Part shown: in pieces, positions 1 through 5,921 of the stretch
How positions within the stretch are numbered: the first letter of the stretch is position 1
How the letters are laid out: every line of letters begins with the position of its first letter
Source: DASYRX01 sp036003845
GTDB lineage: Bacteria > Gemmatimonadota > Gemmatimonadetes > Gemmatimonadales > Gemmatimonadaceae
Length of the DNA stretch: 8,520 nucleotides
NCBI GenBank assembly: GCA_036003845.1
Contig: DASYRX010000218.1
Span: 1-8,520, forward strand
Reading direction: 5' to 3'
Program-made: the position numbers and the translations under genes
The notes under the pieces: generated by a model
Seen by the model: only the letters and a program-made list of their open reading frames with translations
Databases searched by the model: none
What the model was told of the DNA's origin: nothing

Positions 1-2064
1 ATCCTGGCCCCACTTCGCGCGGTCCGCGGCGATGAACTGATCGATGATGGGCTGTGCGGTATTGGCGAAGTCACCGAACTGTGCTTCCCACAACACGAGC
101 GCTTTCGCGTCGGCCGTGCTGTAGCCGTATTCGAAGCCGAGAACCGACATCTCGGAGAGCGGCGAGTTATAGATCTCGAAGGTCCCGAGCGCGTTAGGCA
201 AGTGCTGTAGCGGCGTGTATTTCTCGCCGGTTTCGGTATCGTGCAGCACCGCGTGGCGGTGCGAGAACGTGCCACGCTCCGTGTCCTGCCCAGTCATGCG
301 CACGTGCACGCCGTCCATCAGGGTGCTCGCCAGCGCGAGTGCCTCTGCGTGCCCCCAATCGATGCCTCCGGCCTCGCCTAACGCATCACGGCGGCGCTCG
401 AGCTGCTTGGCCAACCGCGGATGCACGTGGAACGTCGCCGGCCAGGACAGCAGACGCTCGTTGAGCGCGACGAGCTGCTCCGCGCGCACGGTCGTATCCG
501 CTGAACGCACGATTGCGCCGTACTCTCCCGTCACCGGCTCGACGTCCGGCTCGCTCTTGCGCTCCGGATCGTCGTGCACCGAGGCCAATCGCTCGCTGAC
601 CTCGCGCTCAATCGCGCTGACGTCCTCCGGCGTGACGACGCCCTCGCGCACCAGCCGATCGGCCCAGACCTGCCGCACGGTCGGATGCTTGCGGATCGCC
701 GCGTAGAGCGCCGGTTGCGTGAACGTCGGTTCGTCGCCCTCGTTATGCCCGTAACGACGATAGCCAACGAGGTCGATCAGGAAATCCTTACCGAACTTGG
801 CTCGATAGGCAGCGCCTAACCGCATCGCTGCAACGCACGCTTCGGGATCGTCAGCGTTCACGTGCACGATCGGCACCTCGAAGCCTTTGGCGAGATCGCT
901 CGCGTAGAACGTCGAGCGCCCTTCGCTCGGATCCGTGGTGAAGCCGACCTGGTTGTTGACGATGATGTGCAGCGCGCCCCCGACGCGGAATCCGTTCAGG
1001 CGCGAGAGATTGAACGCTTCGGCGACGACGCCCTCGCCGGGGAACGCGGCGTCGCCGTGCACGAGCACGGGGACGACAGCCGCTTCGTCGCGCGTCGCAC
1101 CTAACGCGAGCAGGCGCTGACGCGCCCGCGCGACGCCGAGCAGCACCGGATTCACGATCTCCAGGTGGCTCGGATTCGGGAGGACCTGCAGCGCGAGACG
1201 CACGCCCTCAACGTCAATCTCGGTCTCGAAGCCGAGGTGATACTTCACGTCGCCCGTTTCACTCTCTCCGTCGTCAGCATGTTTCCCATCGAATTCGTCG
1301 AAGATTCGTGCGAACGGCTTTCCCAGAACGTGCGCCAGGACGTTGATGCGCCCGCGGTGCGCCATGCCGATCACGATTTGACGCGCGCTGCGCCTGGCCG
1401 ATTCCTGGACCAGTGTATCGAGCACGGGAACGAGGAGATCGTTTCCTTCGATCGAGAAGCGCTTCACGTTGACGTACGCGCGCGCGATGTAGCGCTCGAG
1501 ACCGTCGACTGCGCTCAAGCGCTGCAGCATGGCGCGCTTTTCGTCTTTCGTGAGATAGCGCGGGATCTCCTCGTGCTCGATCACCTGTCGGAACCAGAAG
1601 CGCTCGGCCTCTTCCTCCAGGTGCATGAACTCATAGCCGATCGTGCCGGAGTAGATCTGACGCAACCTGTCGGCTACATCCGCCGCCGTCCCAAGATCGA
1701 AGCCTAACGCGATGGCCGGAACGTGCGCCAAGTCCTGTCCCGCTATGCCGTAGAACTCCGGCGTTAGCTCGGCGGCGCCGGGCGGCTTGGCGCCTAACGG
1801 GTCGAGCTGCGCGGCCAGGTGTCCGTAATGGCGGATCCCATCGATCAGCGCGGCCGCTCCAGCGACCTTGCGCAAATAGGCCGGCTCGGCGGAGACCGAC
1901 GTCTCCCCGTCGCCAGCTCGCGACGCCATCCCCGATCCGAGTGACTGCGCCAGACGAAAAAGCTGGCGCCAGGACTCGTCGACCGAATCCGGATCGCGCT
2001 GGTAATTCTCGAATAGCTCTGCGATGTACGCGTCGTTGAAGACGCTCGAGGAAGAAGCACTCAT
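1..2064 (-). CDS. sucA: 2-oxoglutarate dehydrogenase E1 component, 5' part (runs off left edge)
   Basis: Thiamine-diphosphate E1 subunit of the 2-oxoglutarate dehydrogenase complex (TCA cycle, cytoplasm), which decarboxylates 2-oxoglutarate and passes the succinyl group to the E2 lipoyl domain. I read the frame open for 688 codons from ATG 2064 to the window edge. The N-terminal E1 motif is visible (AELFENYQRDPDSVDESW, about residues 13-30), then GMAHRGR (233-239, active-site His236), the ThDP/Mg motif GDAAFPGEG (337-345) ending in NNQVGFTTD (370-378), GHNEGDEP (439-446) and WEAQFGDFAN (659-668). Family members are about 930 residues, so roughly 240 C-terminal residues lie outside. No clear Shine-Dalgarno precedes the ATG. 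It follows the histidine kinase gene by 53 bp. All five TTA leucine codons of the fragment fall in a GTTAGG context. Identification is firm; sucB probably follows to the left, but that is not visible. Confidence 0.97.
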   Translation of the reverse strand, partial: MSASSSSVFNDAYIAELFENYQRDPDSVDESWRQLFRLAQSLGSGMASRAGDGETSVSAEPAYLRKVAGAAALIDGIRHYGHLAAQLDPLGAKPPGAAELTPEFYGIAGQDLAHVPAIALGFDLGTAADVADRLRQIYSGTIGYEFMHLEEEAERFWFRQVIEHEEIPRYLTKDEKRAMLQRLSAVDGLERYIARAYVNVKRFSIEGNDLLVPVLDTLVQESARRSARQIVIGMAHRGRINVLAHVLGKPFARIFDEFDGKHADDGESETGDVKYHLGFETEIDVEGVRLALQVLPNPSHLEIVNPVLLGVARARQRLLALGATRDEAAVVPVLVHGDAAFPGEGVVAEAFNLSRLNGFRVGGALHIIVNNQVGFTTDPSEGRSTFYASDLAKGFEVPIVHVNADDPEACVAAMRLGAAYRAKFGKDFLIDLVGYRRYGHNEGDEPTFTQPALYAAIRKHPTVRQVWADRLVREGVVTPEDVSAIEREVSERLASVHDDPERKSEPDVEPVTGEYGAIVRSADTTVRAEQLVALNERLLSWPATFHVHPRLAKQLERRRDALGEAGGIDWGHAEALALASTLMDGVHVRMTGQDTERGTFSHRHAVLHDTETGEKYTPLQHLPNALGTFEIYNSPLSEMSVLGFEYGYSTADAKALVLWEAQFGDFANTAQPIIDQFIAADRAKWGQD

Positions 2065-2117
2065 ATGGCGGAATCTAACCCGGGCTCAATGCCCAGCTAT
2101 CAAATGAGTGTGGCCGC
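2065..2117 (-). other. sucA leader / intergenic gap with two small hairpins
   Basis: This 53-bp gap separates the kinase stop from the sucA start. A 5-bp inverted repeat (GAGTG at 2106-2110, CACTC at 2119-2123, 8-nt loop) straddles the kinase stop codon and, on the minus strand, is followed by ATTTGATAG. It could be a weak terminator or attenuator, but it has no real U tract. A second 4-bp stem (GGGC 2082-2085, GCCC 2091-2094) sits in the sucA leader. I see no convincing promoter, so sucA may be co-transcribed with the genes to its right. Confidence 0.25.
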
Positions 2118-3383
2118 TCACTCCACCACGAGCTCTGTCGGGATCAACAGCGTAAACGTCGATCCTTCACCGGGTTCCGAGATGAGTTGAACGCAACCAC
2201 CTAGCAGCCCCGAGAGACGCTGCGCGATGAAGAGGCCGAGGCCCGTACCGCCGTGACGACGCGTCAGGCCGGGCTCGAGTTGGGCGAACGGCTCGAAGAT
2301 TCGCCGGTGCGCGTCACGCGGAATGCCAGGACCCGTGTCGGTGATGTCGAAGCGCGCCATACCAGCTTCTTCGCTCGCCGAAAGCGTGATCTGACCAACG
2401 TCCGTGAATTTGACGGCGTTCTCCGCCAGGCTCACGAGAATTCGACGGACTTTGTCAAAGTCAGATTCGATCGTCTCCGGCGCGGCGGACAAATCGAGAA
2501 CTACTTGCAGCCCTTTTCGTCGCGCCTGCGGATCGATGGCGATGGCGATCGCGGCGAGCATGTCGCCCACAGCGACTGTTCCGGGACGCACAACCTCGCG
2601 ACCGCCTTCGATCGACGAGAAGCTGAGCAGCTGATCGATGATTGCCGAAAGGTGTTCGGTGACGCTGCGCATGCGCTCAACCAGATCGCGCTGTGGTGCG
2701 CTGAGTTCTCCCGCGACATTGTCAGCGAGCAGCTCTCCGTAACCAACAAGCGCAGCGACGGGGGTGCGAAGCTCGTGTGAAAGCGTCGCGAGAAATGCGC
2801 TCTTCGCTTGGTTCGCTGCTGACGCGCGCTCAGCGAGCTGAGACTTGTCGAGCACGATCGATGCGAAATCGGCGAAAAGTTGCACGCGATCGATGTCTGC
2901 GGGGATGAAACTGCCCGCCTCTCGTGCACGCCACGCGAGGAGAACTCCGAGGACGTGATTCTTTGCGGCGATCAGGGGAGCGGCGAGCATCTCTCCGATC
3001 GGCCCGCGCGACGTCGTCAGTGGTTGCGCAGTCGCTCGGCTCGCGTAGTCGTGCTCGATGACAAGGCGACGCTTGTTAATGGCGCTCAGCGTGATCGAAC
3101 CGGCAAGCGGATACGTCGCGCCGACTCGAAGCGTTCCAGATCCAGCGACTGCTTCCACGCACACTTGATCGGTGTCTAGCGGGCTGATGACCGCGCTTCC
3201 ATCGGCATGCGCGAGATAGAGAACGCTGCCGCAGAGCTCCGTGAGCAGCGCCTGCGTGTCGTGCACGGCCGCGAGCTTGCGCGTGAGCGCGTGTACGAAC
3301 TCCATCTCCTGCGTCCACGGTTGCGTGAGGACGGTGGAGACTGATTCGCCGGTAATCGGACGTCGTGGGGGACTGAATGTCAT
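2118..3383 (-). CDS. GAF-domain sensor histidine kinase, soluble, orphan
   Basis: A 421-residue two-component kinase. Residues about 25-180 form a GAF-like sensor domain. Then comes a short linker helix and the HisKA dimerisation domain with H box FLATLSHELRTP (phospho-acceptor His203). The HATPase domain follows: N box ENAVKFT (Asn322), G1 DTGPGIP (349-355), F box IFEPFAQL (362-369), G2 GTGLGL (379-384) and G3 GEGSTF (405-410). All catalytic boxes look intact. There is no membrane segment or signal peptide, so it should sense a cytoplasmic signal; the GAF ligand cannot be told from sequence. No response regulator is in the window, so the partner is unknown. It starts at ATG 3383, 21 bp after the methyltransferase stop, and ends 53 bp before sucA; co-transcription is likely. 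No clear ribosome binding site. It is the only complete gene over 1 kb here lacking the CGTTAGG word. Confidence 0.93.
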   Translation of the reverse strand: MTFSPPRRPITGESVSTVLTQPWTQEMEFVHALTRKLAAVHDTQALLTELCGSVLYLAHADGSAVISPLDTDQVCVEAVAGSGTLRVGATYPLAGSITLSAINKRRLVIEHDYASRATAQPLTTSRGPIGEMLAAPLIAAKNHVLGVLLAWRAREAGSFIPADIDRVQLFADFASIVLDKSQLAERASAANQAKSAFLATLSHELRTPVAALVGYGELLADNVAGELSAPQRDLVERMRSVTEHLSAIIDQLLSFSSIEGGREVVRPGTVAVGDMLAAIAIAIDPQARRKGLQVVLDLSAAPETIESDFDKVRRILVSLAENAVKFTDVGQITLSASEEAGMARFDITDTGPGIPRDAHRRIFEPFAQLEPGLTRRHGGTGLGLFIAQRLSGLLGGCVQLISEPGEGSTFTLLIPTELVVE

Positions 3384-3404
3384 GCGATCTGCTGTCGGCG
3401 TCGC

Positions 3405-4592
3405 CTAACGCGAAATGGATGGGGCAGTCAGACCGCCGGCTGGTTGCCTCAAAGGTACACGCGCGACGAGCCGCACGTTGAGTCCTCCATTGGTTGTCCG
3501 CAGGGTTTCTACAAGCGGTACGGCGAGCTGGGCGTCCAATTCCGGGTGCGCGCTCAGGAGCGCGATGTGCCAAGCGCTGAGGCGCTCACGGGCCAGGCGA
3601 CCCAGCACGGCATACAGGTCGCGCAGCCGTTCGCGTTCGCCGACGCGAACTCCGTATGGGGGATTCGTGACTAGCCACCCCGGCGTGGTCGGCGGATCGA
3701 GCGCAGAGAGTGGCTGGCAGCGCGCGTCGATGTTCTCAAGGACGCTTGCACGCTCGGCGTTGGCACGTGTTGCGTCGATCGCGCCTTCATCGCGGTCTGC
3801 GGCCAGGATGGGAGCCGCCGCGGAATCGCGCGCGAGTGCGCGCGCGCTTTCACGTGTTGCATTCCATGAGTCGCTGTCGAAGTTCGGCCACTTCATGAAT
3901 GCGAACTCGCGATTGCTGCCCGGCGCGATGTTGCGCGCGAGGAGCGCGGCCTCGATGGCGATCGTGCCCGACCCGCAAAACGGATCTATCAAAGGCGCGC
4001 CGACGTTCCACTTCGCAGCCAGGAGCATCGCGGCGGCGAGCGTCTCACGCAGCGGCGCCTTGGCAACTGCCTGACGATAGCCGCGGCGGTGCAGGTGCGC
4101 TCCGGAAGTATCCAGTCGAATGGTGCATTCGTCGCGCAGCAGCCTAACGAGAATCAGCTGGTCCGCCGCCGTTTCCTCGTCATCGTTTGCCGCGTCGGTG
4201 GCGATCTGCGCACGCGTGCGCGCGACGATGGCGCCGGCGACCCGCTCTGCGACGGCGTCCGAGTGATAAAGACGTGACTTGCGGCACGTGACGCGCAATC
4301 GTACTCGCGTGTCATCCTCGAGCCACTCATCCCACGGCACAGCCTTGGCTCGGCGTTCCAGTTCGGCGAACGTGCGAGCACGGAAATTGGCCGCCAGCAC
4401 CGTTATGCGACTCGCGGTGCGCAGGTTCAAATTCAAAGTGTATAACGTCGAAAGCGGAACGCGCACGGGGATGGCCCCTGGCTCCACGCGCGCGGCAGGT
4501 GCGACGCCTAGCGCGGCGAGCTCGCGCTGAGTGATTGCTTCGAGTCCGGGGGATGTGACAACTAGTGTGTCGTAGTCGGTGCGAGGCAACAC
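3405..4592 (-). CDS. THUMP-domain class I SAM-dependent RNA methyltransferase (RlmL/YpsC type)
   Basis: A 395-residue methyltransferase predicted to modify a guanine N2 (or related position) in rRNA or tRNA, as known for the RlmL N-terminal half and Trm14/YpsC relatives. The N-terminus has the family opening VVTSPGLEAITQRELAALG (11-29), a THUMP RNA-binding region (about 45-165) and the linker LHRRGYR (167-173). The Rossmann domain carries the SAM-binding motif DPFCGSGT (203-210) and the catalytic NPPYG (310-314), typical of amino-group methyltransferases. It has no second methyltransferase domain, so it is not a full RlmKL fusion. The start is GTG 4592; an in-frame stop lies just upstream and no strong Shine-Dalgarno is seen. 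Its stop TAG (3407-3405) falls inside a CGTTAGGC word. It is divergent from the lipoprotein gene and likely the first gene of the sucA-ward run. The exact target nucleotide is not predictable. Confidence 0.92.
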   Translation of the reverse strand: MLPRTDYDTLVVTSPGLEAITQRELAALGVAPAARVEPGAIPVRVPLSTLYTLNLNLRTASRITVLAANFRARTFAELERRAKAVPWDEWLEDDTRVRLRVTCRKSRLYHSDAVAERVAGAIVARTRAQIATDAANDDEETAADQLILVRLLRDECTIRLDTSGAHLHRRGYRQAVAKAPLRETLAAAMLLAAKWNVGAPLIDPFCGSGTIAIEAALLARNIAPGSNREFAFMKWPNFDSDSWNATRESARALARDSAAAPILAADRDEGAIDATRANAERASVLENIDARCQPLSALDPPTTPGWLVTNPPYGVRVGERERLRDLYAVLGRLARERLSAWHIALLSAHPELDAQLAVPLVETLRTTNGGLNVRLVARVPLRQPAGGLTAPSISR

Positions 4593-4627
4593 GCTACAGA
4601 CAATAACTCATGAGGTGTGGGGAAAAG
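4593..4627. promoter_or_regulatory. very short divergent gap between methyltransferase and lipoprotein genes
   Basis: Only 35 bp separate the GTG of the methyltransferase (4592, minus) from the preferred ATG of the lipoprotein (4628, plus). The stretch and the first 60 bases to its right are visibly richer in A and T than the surrounding sequence, as expected for a divergent promoter zone. There is no room for two complete promoters, so at least one must lie inside the opposite coding region. A purine run (GGGGAAAAG, 4619-4627) directly precedes ATG 4628, and GAGG (4612-4615) lies 12 nt before it. I could not assign convincing -35/-10 pairs. Confidence 0.3.
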
Positions 4628-5113
4628 ATGTCGTTCAGATTCGTTTCAAGATTTCTTGTTATGAGTGCAGTAGTTACCGTCGCGGCGTGTGCCACGGCGA
4701 ACAACCTTCTGGAGCCCGATTCGCGGCCAGCACGCATCGAGTATCTCGGCGTGGGCGGAATCGCTTACCTGAAGTTCGCGCACAGCATCGACAGCGCCAC
4801 TGGCGTCGTCTCCGCAGGCGCGCCGGAGCTCTGCGAGCAACTGAAGGAGGAATGTGTATTTCCGGCCCGTGTGATCCGAACCATGACAGCGGCTGAAGTC
4901 GACGCGTTGTTCCGTGCGGCGGCGAGCCGCGAATTTGCGGGGCTCGACTCGGAGTATGTGCCTAAGAATCCGTGCTGCGACCGTCGTGATCACCACATCA
5001 TGGTGCGCGCGAACGGCCTGCGTCGTACCGTGCGCTGGCTGGATGGCGTGGACATGCCTGTCACGCTCGTGAACGTGAGCCAGCAGGTTTTCCTCGCCGG
5101 AACGCCGCGTTAG
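4628..5113 (+). CDS. small predicted lipoprotein of unknown function
   Basis: I do not recognise the family. From ATG 4628 the product is 161 residues; an in-frame ATG at 4610 would add six. The N-terminus is a lipoprotein signal: basic residues (SFRFVSR), a hydrophobic stretch and the lipobox VAAC with lipidated Cys21. The mature part is a compact alpha/beta-looking domain with about 140 residues. It includes Cys69 and Cys76 and a cluster PCCDRRDHH (115-123) that could be a disulfide pair or a metal site, then a conserved-looking C-terminal WLDGVDMP (137-144). It is the only plus-strand gene, divergent from the RNA methyltransferase and convergent with the cupredoxin gene. Its TAG stop (5111-5113) sits inside CGTTAGGC. 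Coding status rests on the good lipobox, composition and fit between neighbours. A DUF6438-like fold is a loose possibility only. Confidence 0.75.
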   Translation: MSFRFVSRFLVMSAVVTVAACATANNLLEPDSRPARIEYLGVGGIAYLKFAHSIDSATGVVSAGAPELCEQLKEECVFPARVIRTMTAAEVDALFRAAASREFAGLDSEYVPKNPCCDRRDHHIMVRANGLRRTVRWLDGVDMPVTLVNVSQQVFLAGTPR

Positions 5114-5139
5114 GCGGATTGCAGCGAGCTCGCCCACGG

Positions 5140-5189
5140 TGGAGGAGGCGGCTGTGGCCGGTGACAACGGCCAACAAGCCGATCCTCCA
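5140..5189. terminator. long interrupted hairpin between convergent genes, likely bidirectional terminator
   Basis: In the 87-bp gap between two convergent genes, three nested inverted repeats form one stem. TGGAGGA (5140-5146) pairs with TCCTCCA (5183-5189), CGGCT (5149-5153) with AGCCG (5177-5181), and TGGCCG (5155-5160) with CGGCCA (5168-5173). Two small internal loops interrupt it and the apical loop is 7 nt. That gives 18 paired bases in 50. There is no T run on either side, so it is not a classical intrinsic terminator, but position and stability suggest it stops or protects both transcripts. Confidence 0.6.
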
Positions 5190-5200
5190 GCGCAGCGGCG

Positions 5201-5764
5201 TTACTGAACCTTCACATACGCGTACATCTTCGTCACCGCAAAGTGTGGCAGGATCTTGCAGATCACGAGGTACGTGCCCGGATTGTCAAACGTGCCCGCC
5301 GGAGTCGTCCATGATCCCGCGAATCCCGGTGCCGGGCCATTGGCGATCCGGTTGGCTGGATCGTTGATCACGAAATTGGGGATGGTGATCGGCCCGAGTA
5401 TCAGATCATCGAGCGTCGCATCCGTCAGCGTGATGTCTGCGGGCTTCGTTCCATCGTCGTAGACCGCCACCGCATGGATGGGCAGGATGTTGAACGTCAC
5501 ACTTCCGCCGGCTGCGATGTTCACCGTGTGCGGCAGGATCTTGTCGTAGGCGTGGCCCGACATGTCGTGCCCCGACGGCGGTGGGAACGGCGAGCCGACG
5601 CCTGTGCGCCCGAACTCGATCACCGCATTGCTCGGCAAACCGAGGGCGACGGCAGTGGACACTGTGACATCCGTGAGGGCGCGATCGCGCGGAACGCCAG
5701 TTGTCGAGTCGTTGCAGCCGAGCGCGAACATGCCTAACGCGAGGCTGGCGATCAATCTGTTCAT
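5201..5764 (-). CDS. cupredoxin-fold (type 1 copper) lipoprotein
   Basis: A 187-residue predicted extracytoplasmic blue-copper protein, probably an electron carrier. I place the start at ATG 5764, because GGAG (5777-5774) lies 9 nt upstream; the ATG at 5773 touches that GGAG and is unlikely. The signal peptide MNRLIASLALGMFALGC ends in a lipobox-like ALGC (Cys17). The Greek-key core carries His97 (ILPIHAVAVYDDG) and a C-terminal ligand loop with Cys169, His174 and Met180 (C-x4-H-x5-M), completing a His-Cys-His-Met type 1 site. A His/Met-rich stretch (His66, Met68, His71, His79) precedes the first ligand and may bind a second metal. It lies 157 bp downstream of the di-heme gene on the same strand, suggesting a shared periplasmic redox role. 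It ends at TAA 5203-5201 opposite the plus-strand lipoprotein. Family assignment is good; partner and redox direction are unknown. Confidence 0.88.
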   Translation of the reverse strand: MNRLIASLALGMFALGCNDSTTGVPRDRALTDVTVSTAVALGLPSNAVIEFGRTGVGSPFPPPSGHDMSGHAYDKILPHTVNIAAGGSVTFNILPIHAVAVYDDGTKPADITLTDATLDDLILGPITIPNFVINDPANRIANGPAPGFAGSWTTPAGTFDNPGTYLVICKILPHFAVTKMYAYVKVQ

Positions 5765-5921
5765 CGTCTTCATCTCCGTTTGAGGCGGGAACTGCAGGAC
5801 GGAATCAGGTGGGAAGTTCATAATGAGGGCGCCCAGGAGATCCGTCCATATCCATACGGGGCCGCGATCGAGGCTCGGCGACCTTCCGTCATTGTGACCG
5901 AAGCCGCTCGCGACCGGACGC
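5765..5921 (-). other. intergenic leader between di-heme gene and cupredoxin gene
   Basis: This 157-bp gap contains the cupredoxin ribosome binding site at its left end. The cupredoxin frame stays open through it to 5956, but the extra residues lack signal-peptide or domain character. A short direct repeat TATGGA-TATGGA occurs on the minus strand near 5850. I see no strong terminator after the di-heme stop and no clear promoter; the gap could hold a secondary promoter for the cupredoxin gene. Confidence 0.35.
5774..5777 (-). promoter_or_regulatory. ribosome binding site deciding the cupredoxin start
   Basis: GGAG on the minus strand (CTCC on plus) is 9 nt from ATG 5764 and 0 nt from ATG 5773. 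The spacing favours the 187-residue product. It is the clearest Shine-Dalgarno in the window. Confidence 0.6.

Noticed and set aside
1165..1707. Plus-strand open frame (180 residues) opposite sucA
   Set aside because: It is the mirror of conserved sucA codons and shows no independent features.
3415..4074. Plus-strand open frame (219 residues) opposite the methyltransferase
   Set aside because: Ser/Arg/Ala-rich shadow of a gene with intact SAM and NPPYG motifs.
4640..4670. TTGAAA on the minus strand as a -35 box for the methyltransferase
   Set aside because: The hexamer 17 nt downstream (TTTTCC) does not resemble a -10 element.
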